From CANGYM01 sp044235825 (GTDB lineage: Bacteria; Pseudomonadota; Alphaproteobacteria; JAJTHO01; CANGYM01): a DNA stretch of 19,017 nucleotides. A model generated the notes under the pieces. The model did no database searches. It saw only the letters and a list, made by a program, of their open reading frames with translations, and was not told the origin of the DNA. Positions 5,752 through 14,986 of this stretch are shown piece after piece. Every line of letters starts with the position of its first letter. Within the stretch, counting starts at the first letter, position 1. The DNA is taken from assembly GCA_044235825.1 (NCBI GenBank), contig JBIIHL010000028.1, positions 1-19,017 of the forward strand. The letters run 5' to 3'. A program made the position numbers and the translations under genes.

Positions 5752-5778
5752 GGTCACAGCCGATCTTTTTTAACCAAG

Positions 5779-5834
5779 GGACAGGTCCCAGCCCCCATCA
5801 GGGCCACGACCTGTCCAAAACGGGCATCCGTTTT
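5779..5834. other. Two inverted repeats between the OmpA-like and J-protein genes
   Basis: GGACAGGTC (5779-5787) and GACCTGTCC (5808-5816) pair over 9 bp around a 20-nt loop. Next to it AAAACGG (5817-5823) and CCGTTTT (5828-5834) form a 7-bp hairpin directly at the stop codon of the OmpA-like gene. On either strand the second stem ends in T, so it may act as a weak terminator or mRNA-end hairpin. The genes on both sides are on the minus strand, so transcription may partly read through. Confidence 0.5.
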
Positions 5835-6917
5835 TTATGGGTTGGCATCTCTTTTGGTCTTCACCGTCACAAATGCCATATCCACGGAATCCTGACGGGT
5901 GAAGGAACGATCAATGGTCACAATCCGATCCGCCCGAACCCCCAAGGATTCCATGAAAGAGGCCAAACGGTCCATACGGGACTGGGCAACCGCTCTGGCC
6001 GCGTTGGGCGTCCCCTTGGGCCCCATAGAGGCCGATCCGTAAAGGACAACGGTTTCTTCGGGTTTCAGGGCAGAAAGACGATCCTGAACATCCACCTTGC
6101 TCTGACGGGGCAAAGCGCTGCTGAAGGCAGGGAAGTCAACGCGCAGGGCCATGCTGAGGGCATCATAGCTTTTTTCCAGCATCTGACGGGTTTTCTGGCG
6201 ACGCTCTTCATCCGACATCATCATTTTTGGGGGGGATTTTTTATGGATTTTCTTTTTGTGATAGGCCGACCGCTTTTTCACAGAGGGTTTGGCTTTGGCT
6301 TTGGGCTTGAGGGCTTTTTTCACCTGACTGGGGGCAGGAGCTTCGGCCTTGATGGGCTCTGGCGTCACCACAGGCATCATGACAGGGGCGGCGGGCGCTT
6401 CTTTTTTAATGAGGGCGGGTGCAGGGGTAGGCTGGACGACTTCAGGGGCTTTGGGGGCCTCTGGGGTTTTCACCTCAGCCGGTGCAGACAGAATGTTGGG
6501 TTGGGCCATCACAGGGTTTTGGGTGGCCTTTTCCTGTTTGGGTTCTGCGGGTATGTCAGATTCCATCAACTGGCTGGGCAAAACACGAACAGGGGCCGCG
6601 GTTTTGGGTTCGGGTGTTTTGACAATGGGGCGCTCTGGGGCTTGGGGCGCGGTTGGCTCTGTTTTCTGGGGGGGTATGCCAAACAGAGGTTCGGGCTTGC
6701 CCTGCGATGCGGTTAGGGGGGCTTGAGGTGAAGCCTCTGATGCGGCCGCGGGGGCTTTCTGATTTTGGGGCTGATCCTGATTTTGCGGTTGTTCCCCTGA
6801 TTTTGGGGGCTGGTTGGTGAATCCAAACAGGGTATCTAATGATGGGTCCTCAGCCGCTCTTGCTGCGGGGGACAGAAACATCAACAAAGCGGCCAAAAAA
6901 GATATAAAATAAGGCAT
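5835..6917 (-). CDS. Exported Pro/Ala/Lys-rich protein with divergent OmpA-like C-terminal domain
   Basis: The 360-residue product starts with a signal peptide (MPYFISFLAALLMFLSPAARA, cleavage near ARA/AED). About 200 residues of low-complexity sequence rich in Pro, Ala, Gln, Glu and Lys follow, including repeated PEAPKAPE/KTPEP-like units and a very basic patch HKKKIHKKSPPK. This is the kind of stretch that spans the periplasm. The last 100 residues resemble an OmpA/MotB peptidoglycan-binding fold: VVLYGSASMGPKGTPNAARA, then AQSRMDRLASFMESLGVRADRI. The usual G-x-x-D before the loop reads GSAS, so the Asp that normally contacts diaminopimelate seems absent while the Arg side is kept. It probably links membrane and cell wall, but wall binding is uncertain. 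AAGGA lies about 12 nt upstream of the ATG. Confidence 0.8.
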   Translation of the reverse strand: MPYFISFLAALLMFLSPAARAAEDPSLDTLFGFTNQPPKSGEQPQNQDQPQNQKAPAAASEASPQAPLTASQGKPEPLFGIPPQKTEPTAPQAPERPIVKTPEPKTAAPVRVLPSQLMESDIPAEPKQEKATQNPVMAQPNILSAPAEVKTPEAPKAPEVVQPTPAPALIKKEAPAAPVMMPVVTPEPIKAEAPAPSQVKKALKPKAKAKPSVKKRSAYHKKKIHKKSPPKMMMSDEERRQKTRQMLEKSYDALSMALRVDFPAFSSALPRQSKVDVQDRLSALKPEETVVLYGSASMGPKGTPNAARAVAQSRMDRLASFMESLGVRADRIVTIDRSFTRQDSVDMAFVTVKTKRDANP

Positions 6918-6972
6918 GATGAAATAATATCCTTTGAAGATAACTCTGACTATAAAAAAAAAGAATTAAAAA

Positions 6973-6988
6973 AAACCTTAGCAGGTTT
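6973..6988 (-). other. Hairpin with T-run upstream of the OmpA-like gene
   Basis: On the minus strand AAACCT-GCTA-AGGTTT is followed directly by further T residues, which looks like a small intrinsic terminator or attenuator. It lies about 55 nt upstream of the OmpA-like start, inside its likely 5' region. The stem is weak (6 bp, mostly A-T). Confidence 0.3.
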
Positions 6989-7079
6989 GGCAAAAAAAGA
7001 TAGGATTTTTTTTATATTCTCTCTTTCATGGTTTGCCGTGCTAAAGCATCAACAGATGCGGCAATCTTTGCATCCCCCA

Positions 7080-7107
7080 TTGACGCGCCCGCGTGCTTTG
7101 ATAATAT
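7080..7107 (+). promoter_or_regulatory. Promoter of the glutamate dehydrogenase gene
   Basis: TTGACG (7080-7085) is followed after 16 nt by TAATAT (7102-7107), with TGA immediately before it forming an extended -10. Transcription would begin near 7114, giving a leader of about 60 nt. The rest of the 258-bp gap (6918-7175) is A/T-rich runs plus the hairpins listed here. I see no RNA gene in it. Confidence 0.5.
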
Positions 7108-7116
7108 CCTTGCCAC

Positions 7117-7138
7117 CCTCAAGCGTGCTTGGGTTTTT
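7117..7138 (+). terminator. Attenuator-like hairpin in the gdh leader
   Basis: CC-CAAG (7117-7123, one bulged T) pairs with CTTGGG (7128-7133) around CGTG, followed by five T (7134-7138). It begins at about the expected transcription start and lies 38 nt before the ATG. The shape is that of a weak intrinsic terminator, which could make transcription conditional. Confidence 0.35.
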
Positions 7139-7175
7139 CCCTAAAAAAGGCCCCAAAACATAAGGAACGGCTTTG

Positions 7176-10100
7176 ATGACACATTTTCAAGAGTACATCG
7201 GTCTTTTGCCCCAAGATTCTCTGCACACGCAGCCCAGTTATCTTCGTCTTTATCGGGCGTATCTCTCTCAGGTTCCACCTGAGGATCTCAAAGGTATCTC
7301 TGCCACAACCCTACAGGATCATGTCGATGGTTTATGGACATTGATGCAGGACCGTCCTACGCATTCTGGTCCCCGTATCCATACCTATCACGTGGGCACC
7401 AGCCTGACGTGCATAAACATTGTGAATGATGACATGCCGTTTTTGGTGGATTCTGTGACGGCGGCCATTAACACCTTTGGGTATCCTGTTGAGCTGCTGA
7501 TTCATCCGGTCTTGTCCGTCAAGCGCAGCGCATCGGGGCATTTGGAAGACATCGGCGAAACCCTGTCCGCTGGGGGATCCTTGGAATCCGTCATGCAGGT
7601 ACATTTGCCATTTATCCCTGGGTCCAGCGATGTTACGGCCCTAGAAGGCGCCCTGCATCAGGTTTTGCAGCGCGTGAAAGAGGCCGTTTCTGACTGGAAA
7701 CCCATGTGCGATCAGGCCAACGCGTCTGCCGATCACGTCATGGCCTCGCAAGGGGGCGGGGCTGAGGAAACCAAGCATTTTATCAGCTGGATGCTGGCCA
7801 ATAACTTTACCTTTCTGGGGTATCGCAGCATGGACCTTGTGGAAGGGTCAGGGGGGGCTGTTGATCTGATCATCAATCACCAAAAAAGCTTAGGCGTCCT
7901 CAAAGACCCTGCCTATTCGTTGTTTGATATCCGTCGTTATGGGTCCCATTTGCCTGACGCCATTGTGGATTTTCTTCGTGATGGATCCCGCACCATTCAT
8001 TTTGGGAAATCGTCCCATAAATCCCAAGTCCACCGCGCTACATCTATGGACGTGGTCAGCGTTAAGCGGTTTCATCCCGATGGCCAAGTGGCTGGGGAAG
8101 AGCGCTTTGTGGGCCTTTTTACGTCTCAATCTTATTACGCGGCGCCTGAAACGGTGCCGATTTTGCGAAAAAAGGTCCAGCACGTTATCGAAAAAGCCCA
8201 AATGGACCCAAGCAGTCACAACGGTAAGGCTCTGCTGCACGTCATTCGCACATTTCCCAGAGACGAGCTGTATCAAATCTCAGCGGATGATTTGTTCACC
8301 ATGGTCCTTGGGATTTTGAATCTTCAGGAAAGACAAAGGGTGTCCCTCTTTTTAAGAGAGGATGTCTTCAAACGCTTTATCGCCGCCATCGTGTTCGTTC
8401 CCCATGATCGGTATAATTTAGAGGTGCGCAAAAAAATTGAATCCATCCTGTGTTCCACCTTTCACGGCCATTTGAAAACCAGCCATGTCGCGGTGGAGGA
8501 ATCCATGCTCACCCGACTTTATTTTGTTATCGAAACGGACCCTTCCCACTGGCCATCTTACGATGTCAAAGCCATTGAAACAGAGCTGCAAAACGCGTCC
8601 CGTCGGTGGGTTGATAATTTGAAAATTTCTCTTTTATCGTCATCATCGCCGGAAAAAACCCACGATCTGCTGAAACATTACGGGGATGCTTTTCCCTTAA
8701 GTTATACAGACACATTCTCCGCCAAAGACGCCATTGACGATATCTTCAGACTAGAGACGCTTTACGACCAAGGGCAGCTGGATGTGCATCTGTATCGCCA
8801 TGCCTATATGCAGCCCCATCATTTCCATGTGCGTCTTTATACCATTGATCATCCGTTGTCACTTTCAGAGATGCTGCCGGTTCTTGAATCCCTTGGTTTA
8901 TCCGCTGTGACCGAGCAGGCCCACAACGTCCTGCCCACCCATCATGAAACCGGCTGCTGGATTCATGATCTAGAGGTTTATAAGTCTGACAAATATCCCA
9001 TTGATATCAAATCAATAGAGGAAAATGTTAAATCTGCGATACAGGCCATTTGGCGACGGGAATGCGATCTGGATTCCCTGAATGGGTTTGTGGTTCGCTT
9101 GGGTTTGCCTTGGCGGGATGTGAATGTTCTTCGTGCCTATTTGAAATATCTGATGCAATCGGGTCATGCGGTTCAATACGCCACTGCCATTGATGTTTTG
9201 CATCAGAATGTGGAATTTGTGTCTTGTTTTATAAAACTTTTTTACTGCTATTTTGATCCAAAAGCTTTGCGTGAGGACACCGCAAAAGCTGAGCAGCAGC
9301 TTCGCGTGGTTCTTGAAAAGGTTACGGGGGTTTATGAGGATCGGGTTCTCTCGGCCTTAACGGTTGTGTTGCGGGCGACCCTGCGGACCAATTTTTTTCA
9401 GCGGGATGATAATAGCCAGCCTCGCTTGGCCTTGAGCTTTAAGATCCGCTCGACCGACATTCCTTTCTTGAAAGAGCCCCGTCCTTTTGCGGAAATTTTT
9501 GTTTATAACACTCAAATGGAATCGGTCCACCTGCGCGGCGGCCCTGTGGCCCGTGGGGGGATTCGCTGGTCCGAAAGGCCCGAGGATTACCGTCAGGAAG
9601 TTCTTGGCTTAATGAAGGCCCAGCTGGTGAAAAATGCCTTGATCGTGCCCACGGGGTCCAAGGGAGGCTTTATTGTCAAGCGCCCTGCCGATGCCACTCC
9701 GGAATCTTTAAAAACCGATGTTGAATCAGCGTATCAAACGATGATGCACGGGATGTTGGACATTACAGACAGCATTTCGGCGGATAAAACCCTTATTCAT
9801 CCCCCCCACGTGGTGCGTCGGGATGGCGATGATCCCTATCTGGTTGTGGCGGCTGATAAGGGAACGGCGACGTTTTCTGATCTTGCCAACGGCTGCGCTC
9901 AGGCCCGTCATTTCTGGCTGGATGATGCTTTTGCCTCAGGCGGCAGTGTGGGCTATGATCATAAAGCCATGGGCATCACGGCCAAGGGCGGCTGGGAAGC
10001 TGTCAAACGCCATTTCCGTGAATTGGGACGGGATATCCAAACTCAAGATTTCACCGTGATCGGCGTTGGGGATATGTCGGGGGATGTGTTCGGCAATGGG

Positions 10101-11936
10101 ATGTTGTTGTCCCCCCATATTCGCTTGCTTGGGGCGTTTAACCACCAGCATATTTTTGTGGATCCCAACCCCGATGTGGCCATCAGTTTTAAGGAACGCA
10201 AACGCCTGTTTGAAACCCCGCGCACACGCTGGACGGATTATCGGGCAGAGGCCCTATCCGCGGGCGGGCGCGTTTATGAACGCAATGTTAAGGAAATCAC
10301 GCTAACCCCCGAAATCAAAGCCTGTTTTGGGATTAAAGATGATGTGGTGCATCCTGATTTTCTGATTCAGACCCTTTTGAAACATACTGTGGATTTGCTG
10401 TGGTTTGGGGGTATTGGGACGTTTATTCGCGCCCCCCATGAAACAGATAGGGACGTTATGGACAAAGCCAACGACAGTCTGCGTATTGCGGCTGGCGAAG
10501 TGCGGGCGTCGGTGATTGGAGAGGGGGCAAACCTCGGCATGACCCAAGCGGCCCGTGTTGCGGCGGCTTTGGCCGGTGTTAAGCTAAACACCGATGCCAT
10601 CGACAATTCAGGGGGTGTGGATTGTTCCGATCATGAGGTCAACATCAAAATTTTGCTGACCGCCCCCGTGCGTCGCGGCGATATGACCTTGGCAGAGAGG
10701 AATGATCTTTTGGCCTCTATGACCGATGATGTTGCCCATTTGGTTCTTAGAAACAATTATTTACAAACGCAGGCCTTATCCTCGTTGGAATATCAGGGAA
10801 CGGCTTTGGTTCATCCCCTAAAAAAACTCATGCGCCATCTTGAGGATCGAGGGCAGTTAAACCCCACGCTGGAGGGCTTGCCCACCGAGGCCACGTTGGA
10901 TGCGCGGCTTGAGCAGGGTTTGGGTTTTGTGCGGCCAGAGCTTGCTGTCCTGCTGGCTCACAGCAAAATTGCTCTGAAAAAAGATCTGCAAGGCACCAAT
11001 TTGCTGGAAGAAGAGCGCATGTTGGAGGACGTTGCCCTTTATTTTCCATCGCGCCTGCGGGAGCGTTTTTCAGAGGATATGAAAACCCATCCCCTGAAAA
11101 AAGACATCATCGCCACCTTTACCGCCAACAGCATGATCAATCGTATGGGGCCCCATTTTGCCTTTTCCATGCAACAGGGGGTGGGGTGTGAAATCTGCGA
11201 TGTTGTGCGTGCGTATACCATCGTGCGGGAAGCGTTTCAGCTGCGTTCCCTGTGGCACGAGATTGAAGCGTTGGATAACAAAGTTTCCGCGGCCACGCAG
11301 CACAAAATGCTTTTTTACACAACGCGTTTGGCCAACAACGCCATTGTGTGGCTGTTGCGTCAGCACACCCAAGGCACTCTGGCGGTGACCGAATTGGTTA
11401 AAAAAATTCGTCCTTTGGTCCAAGAATGCAGCCGCATTTGGCCAGATATTTTGATCGGGGAAGAGCGTGCTGTTGTGGAAAACACCCAAAATGCCTTGAT
11501 GGGGGAAAATGTTCCGGAAAGCTTAGCCCATCGCATTGCCATGCTGCGTCCCATGATGGGGGTTTTGGATGTGATTGCCTTGGCTGAGCAAGCTGGCGCG
11601 GACCTGTCCAGAGCGGCACAAACGTACATGGTTGTTTACGGGGCCCTTTCGTTGCATCAGGTGCATCATTTGCTGTCCCGTTTGCCATCCCCCACCTTGT
11701 GGGACCAACAGGCGCGGGATGCCCTGCGGGCCGATTTGTACGCGGCGCATCGGGATCTTTCGGCGCGGCTTTTGGCCCTGTCTGGCACCCCGCAACAGGC
11801 CCAAACGGCATGGATGGATCAAACAGAATCCCAAAGAAAACAGTTTTTGGGGATGCTGTCCCAGATGGACGAAGCCAATGTTCGCCTGTCCAATTTGGTT
11901 GTTTTGATGCGGTTTTTAAAAGCGATGGTGGGATAA
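7176..11936 (+). CDS. NAD-specific glutamate dehydrogenase, large (about 180-kDa) type
   Basis: This enzyme oxidises glutamate to 2-oxoglutarate and ammonium with NAD, feeding amino-acid carbon into the TCA cycle. The 1586-residue length fits the large bacterial class (about 1500-1650 residues). The N-terminal half carries the regulatory region with ACT-like segments, such as NDDMPFLVDSVTAAI near residue 85. The catalytic core has GGPVARGGIRWS (788-799) and then AQLVKNALIVPTGSKGGF with the active-site lysines. The nucleotide-binding turn VIGVGDMSGDVFGNGM is at 961-976. A long helical C-terminal part follows. I chose ATG 7176 over the TTG just before it because AAGGA (7162-7166) is well spaced. 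It heads the plus-strand gene series, with valS beginning 38 nt later. Large GDHs are usually allosterically controlled. Confidence 0.97.
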   Translation: MTHFQEYIGLLPQDSLHTQPSYLRLYRAYLSQVPPEDLKGISATTLQDHVDGLWTLMQDRPTHSGPRIHTYHVGTSLTCINIVNDDMPFLVDSVTAAINTFGYPVELLIHPVLSVKRSASGHLEDIGETLSAGGSLESVMQVHLPFIPGSSDVTALEGALHQVLQRVKEAVSDWKPMCDQANASADHVMASQGGGAEETKHFISWMLANNFTFLGYRSMDLVEGSGGAVDLIINHQKSLGVLKDPAYSLFDIRRYGSHLPDAIVDFLRDGSRTIHFGKSSHKSQVHRATSMDVVSVKRFHPDGQVAGEERFVGLFTSQSYYAAPETVPILRKKVQHVIEKAQMDPSSHNGKALLHVIRTFPRDELYQISADDLFTMVLGILNLQERQRVSLFLREDVFKRFIAAIVFVPHDRYNLEVRKKIESILCSTFHGHLKTSHVAVEESMLTRLYFVIETDPSHWPSYDVKAIETELQNASRRWVDNLKISLLSSSSPEKTHDLLKHYGDAFPLSYTDTFSAKDAIDDIFRLETLYDQGQLDVHLYRHAYMQPHHFHVRLYTIDHPLSLSEMLPVLESLGLSAVTEQAHNVLPTHHETGCWIHDLEVYKSDKYPIDIKSIEENVKSAIQAIWRRECDLDSLNGFVVRLGLPWRDVNVLRAYLKYLMQSGHAVQYATAIDVLHQNVEFVSCFIKLFYCYFDPKALREDTAKAEQQLRVVLEKVTGVYEDRVLSALTVVLRATLRTNFFQRDDNSQPRLALSFKIRSTDIPFLKEPRPFAEIFVYNTQMESVHLRGGPVARGGIRWSERPEDYRQEVLGLMKAQLVKNALIVPTGSKGGFIVKRPADATPESLKTDVESAYQTMMHGMLDITDSISADKTLIHPPHVVRRDGDDPYLVVAADKGTATFSDLANGCAQARHFWLDDAFASGGSVGYDHKAMGITAKGGWEAVKRHFRELGRDIQTQDFTVIGVGDMSGDVFGNGMLLSPHIRLLGAFNHQHIFVDPNPDVAISFKERKRLFETPRTRWTDYRAEALSAGGRVYERNVKEITLTPEIKACFGIKDDVVHPDFLIQTLLKHTVDLLWFGGIGTFIRAPHETDRDVMDKANDSLRIAAGEVRASVIGEGANLGMTQAARVAAALAGVKLNTDAIDNSGGVDCSDHEVNIKILLTAPVRRGDMTLAERNDLLASMTDDVAHLVLRNNYLQTQALSSLEYQGTALVHPLKKLMRHLEDRGQLNPTLEGLPTEATLDARLEQGLGFVRPELAVLLAHSKIALKKDLQGTNLLEEERMLEDVALYFPSRLRERFSEDMKTHPLKKDIIATFTANSMINRMGPHFAFSMQQGVGCEICDVVRAYTIVREAFQLRSLWHEIEALDNKVSAATQHKMLFYTTRLANNAIVWLLRQHTQGTLAVTELVKKIRPLVQECSRIWPDILIGEERAVVENTQNALMGENVPESLAHRIAMLRPMMGVLDVIALAEQAGADLSRAAQTYMVVYGALSLHQVHHLLSRLPSPTLWDQQARDALRADLYAAHRDLSARLLALSGTPQQAQTAWMDQTESQRKQFLGMLSQMDEANVRLSNLVVLMRFLKAMVG

Positions 11937-11974
11937 TCTGCCCCATGGGATTGCCAAGAAATGTGGGGTTTTGA

Positions 11975-14665
11975 ATGCTGGATAAAACCTTTTCCCCTGC
12001 GGTGTTTGAGGGCAAACAATACGCCCGCTCCTTAAGCGCGAATGCCTTTGCGCTGCGGGGTGATGGGGATCCCTATACCATTATGATGCCCCCGCCCAAT
12101 GTTACGGGGTCCCTGCATATGGGGCATGCGTTGACCTTTACGTTGCAGGATATTCTGGTGCGCTATCACCGCATGCGGGGTCGCGCCGTGTTGTGGCAGC
12201 CGGGGACCGATCACGCGGGCATTGCCACCCAAATGGTGGTTGAGCGTCAGCTGAATGCTGAGGGCACAACCCGCCAAGATCTGGGGCGCGATGCGTTTTT
12301 ACGGCGGGTTTGGGCGTGGAAAGAAACCTCTGGCGGCACCATTGTTTCGCAATTAAAGCGTCTGGGGGCCTCTGCCGATTGGGCGCGGGAACGTTTTACG
12401 TTGGATGAGGGCCTAAGCCACGCGGTGCGGACCATTTTTGTGTCCATGTACCGTGATGGATTGATTTATAAGGACAAACGCCTCGTCAACTGGGACGTGA
12501 AACTGCAAACCGCTTTGTCAGATCTTGAGGTGGTGTCTCAAGACATTGACGGGGCCTATTATCATATCCATTACCCCTTTGTGGAGGGGGCGGGGTGCAT
12601 CACTGTGGCCACCACGCGGCCGGAAACCTTGCTGGGGGATGTGGCGGTGGCGGTGCATCCCGATAATCCCAACTTGAAATTTGCCATTGGTCATCATTTG
12701 CGTTTGCCCCTAACGAATCGCATCATTCCCGTGATTGCCGATACGTACGCCGATCCTGAAAAAGGGACAGGGGCGGTGAAAATCACCCCCGCCCATGATT
12801 TTAATGATTTTGATGTGGGACGGCGGCATGGTTTGCCTTTGATCAATATTCTGAATGCCGATGGCACCCTGAACGATGCCGTGCCTGAGAGATTTCAGGG
12901 GATGGAGCGTTTCGCCGCCCGAAAGGCTGTGATTCAGGCCCTAGAAGACGAAGGGTTTTTGGTCAAAATCGAACCCACGCGTCACGCGGTCCCCTACGGC
13001 GATCGCTCGGGCACGGTGATTGAGCCGTTTTTAACAGAACAATGGTACGTCCGCGCGGATATTCTGGCCAAACCCGCCCTGCAAGCGGTGGAAGAAGGGA
13101 TTGTGCGTTTTGTGCCCCCGTCGTGGAAAAACACATATGATCGGTGGCTGGAGGATATTCAACCTTGGTGCATTTCCCGTCAGCTGTGGTGGGGTCACCG
13201 CATCCCCGCGTGGTATGATGACACGGGCGCTGTTTACGTGGCAGAAACGCAGGCGGAAGCGGAAACCTTGGCCGGCGGCAAGCCCCTCACCCAAGATCCC
13301 GATGTTTTGGATACGTGGTTTTCTGCGGGATTGTGGCCGTTTTCTACCCTTGGCTGGCCCAGCATTCCCGATGATGTAAAGAGACATTATCCCACGTCCG
13401 TGCTGGTGACGGGGTTTGACATTATTTTCTTTTGGGTGGCCCGCATGATGATGATGGGGATTTATGCCAACGCCAAAGGGGGGGGGTATCATGACGCCCT
13501 GATGGCGGGTCAGGCTGTTCCCAAAGAGGCCTTGGCCGCCGCCGTGCCCTTTAAAGATGTCTATATTCACGCACTGGTGCGGGATAAAAACGGCCAGAAA
13601 ATGTCAAAGTCCAAGGGCAATGTCGTGGATCCGCTGGAGCTAATGGATCGTTACGGCACGGATGCCCTGCGCTTTACTTTGGCGATTATGGCGGCCCAAG
13701 GGCGTGATGTGAAACTGGACACCGCCCGTATCGAGGGCTATCGCAACTTCGCCACCAAACTATGGAACGCCGCTCGTTTTGGGGAAATGAACGGGTGTGT
13801 GTGGGATGCCACCTTTGACCCGCAAACGGTGACATTGGATGAAAATCGGTGGATCATTGTTAAACTTACCGAAACCTTGGGCACCGTGCAAACCGCGCTG
13901 GAAACCTATGCCTTTGATGATGCTGCGCAGGCCCTATACGCCTTTGTGTGGCATGAATTTTGTGATTGGTACGTTGAACTGGCCAAAACAATTTTCCTGA
14001 AAAAGAAAGATCATCATCCCCTTGACCCTGAGGAAACCCAAAAAACCTTTGCATGGTGTTTAAAGCATATCCTGCAAATGCTGCATCCGTTGATGCCGTT
14101 TATTACGGATGAAATGGCGCAATCTTTGGGCCATACGGATCGTCCTTTGACGGTGGCGGTTTGGCCGAAGGCCATGGATCTTTCGGAAGATTTTATCGAT
14201 GCGGCTTTGTTGGTAGAAAAATCCTTGAAACCAAGGATAGAAGGCCTGCGTTCGTTTCGGGGGTTATTGGGCTTTGCGCCGCAGGAAAAACTGGTTGTTT
14301 ATGCACGTGCCGAAGACGCCATGCGTTATGCCAAGGACCATCTGTTGGCCATGGCAAACTGTGACATTACGTCAGAGGCTTTTCCCCAAAACGGATACAA
14401 AGTGCCCTACTCTTGGTTGCCAGAGGCTTTTCTTTATCTGCCCCCCACCACCGACATCGCCCCCATGAAAGAACGCTGGCACAAAAAAATCGATGAAACT
14501 CAAAAAGAACGCGCAGCCGTTCAGGGTCGTTTGAACAATGCTGGTTTTGTGGCCAAGGCGGGGGAAGAGGTTGTGGCGGAACACAAGGCACGTCTTGAGA
14601 TCTTAGGGGCGAAAGAAAACGCCCTAAAATCCGCCATCGATGCGGTTGATGGGGGAATTGTTTGA
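11975..14665 (+). CDS. valS: Valine--tRNA ligase
   Basis: This class Ia synthetase charges tRNA with valine and edits mischarged threonine. The 896-residue product has PPPNVTGSLHMGHAL with HMGH at 48-51, the editing-domain markers TTRPETLLGDVAVAVHP and TPAHDFNDFDVG, the zinc-less WCISRQLWWGHRIPAWY, and KMSKS at 542-546. The C-terminal end (from about 830) is the coiled-coil tRNA-binding arm. One oddity: between FFWVARMMMMG and VPFKDVYIHALVRD, where the family normally has only a few residues, there is an insert of about 20-25 residues (around 496-523, YANAKGGGYHDALMAGQ and on). It lies shortly before the KMSKS loop. The start has only a weak G-rich ribosome site. Probably co-transcribed with the upstream dehydrogenase gene. 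Confidence 0.97.
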   Translation: MLDKTFSPAVFEGKQYARSLSANAFALRGDGDPYTIMMPPPNVTGSLHMGHALTFTLQDILVRYHRMRGRAVLWQPGTDHAGIATQMVVERQLNAEGTTRQDLGRDAFLRRVWAWKETSGGTIVSQLKRLGASADWARERFTLDEGLSHAVRTIFVSMYRDGLIYKDKRLVNWDVKLQTALSDLEVVSQDIDGAYYHIHYPFVEGAGCITVATTRPETLLGDVAVAVHPDNPNLKFAIGHHLRLPLTNRIIPVIADTYADPEKGTGAVKITPAHDFNDFDVGRRHGLPLINILNADGTLNDAVPERFQGMERFAARKAVIQALEDEGFLVKIEPTRHAVPYGDRSGTVIEPFLTEQWYVRADILAKPALQAVEEGIVRFVPPSWKNTYDRWLEDIQPWCISRQLWWGHRIPAWYDDTGAVYVAETQAEAETLAGGKPLTQDPDVLDTWFSAGLWPFSTLGWPSIPDDVKRHYPTSVLVTGFDIIFFWVARMMMMGIYANAKGGGYHDALMAGQAVPKEALAAAVPFKDVYIHALVRDKNGQKMSKSKGNVVDPLELMDRYGTDALRFTLAIMAAQGRDVKLDTARIEGYRNFATKLWNAARFGEMNGCVWDATFDPQTVTLDENRWIIVKLTETLGTVQTALETYAFDDAAQALYAFVWHEFCDWYVELAKTIFLKKKDHHPLDPEETQKTFAWCLKHILQMLHPLMPFITDEMAQSLGHTDRPLTVAVWPKAMDLSEDFIDAALLVEKSLKPRIEGLRSFRGLLGFAPQEKLVVYARAEDAMRYAKDHLLAMANCDITSEAFPQNGYKVPYSWLPEAFLYLPPTTDIAPMKERWHKKIDETQKERAAVQGRLNNAGFVAKAGEEVVAEHKARLEILGAKENALKSAIDAVDGGIV

Positions 14666-14731
14666 CACCCCCTTGCTAAGCCCAAGGTGCCATCGTAAAG
14701 TGGTATTCCTTATAGATAACAGGCTCAAACT

Positions 14732-14986
14732 ATGACCGTTCTGATTTACACGAAAACAACATGCCCCTTTTGTGTGCGGGCCAAGGCCTTGCTGACGAAA
14801 AAGGGTGCGGCGTTTCAGGAAATTGAAATCACTGACAAGCCTGCCCTGCGCTCTGAGATGATTGAAAAGGCTAATGGGCGCACAACCGTGCCGCAAATTT
14901 TTATCAACGGTCAGCACATTGGTGGATGTGATGATTTGCACGCCCTAGAGGATCAGGGCAAGCTGGATGCGCTTTTGACGTCATGA
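14732..14986 (+). CDS. grxC: Glutaredoxin 3
   Basis: This small cytoplasmic thiol oxidoreductase uses glutathione to reduce disulfides and mixed disulfides. The 84-residue protein has the active-site CPFC (11-15 region; CPYC is more usual), the cis-proline segment TTVPQIFING, and GGCDDLHAL, which binds glutathione. Length and motif order are exactly those of bacterial GrxC. It follows valS by 66 nt. That gap contains TTGCTA and TAAAGT spaced by 17 nt (14673-14701), a possible internal promoter of modest quality. Its TGA overlaps the hisS ATG in the sequence ATGA, indicating coupled translation. Confidence 0.95.
   Translation: MTVLIYTKTTCPFCVRAKALLTKKGAAFQEIEITDKPALRSEMIEKANGRTTVPQIFINGQHIGGCDDLHALEDQGKLDALLTS

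Noticed and set aside
7028..7144. 38-codon frame upstream of the glutamate dehydrogenase gene
   Set aside because: No Shine-Dalgarno, no recognisable sequence, and it overlaps the better-supported promoter.
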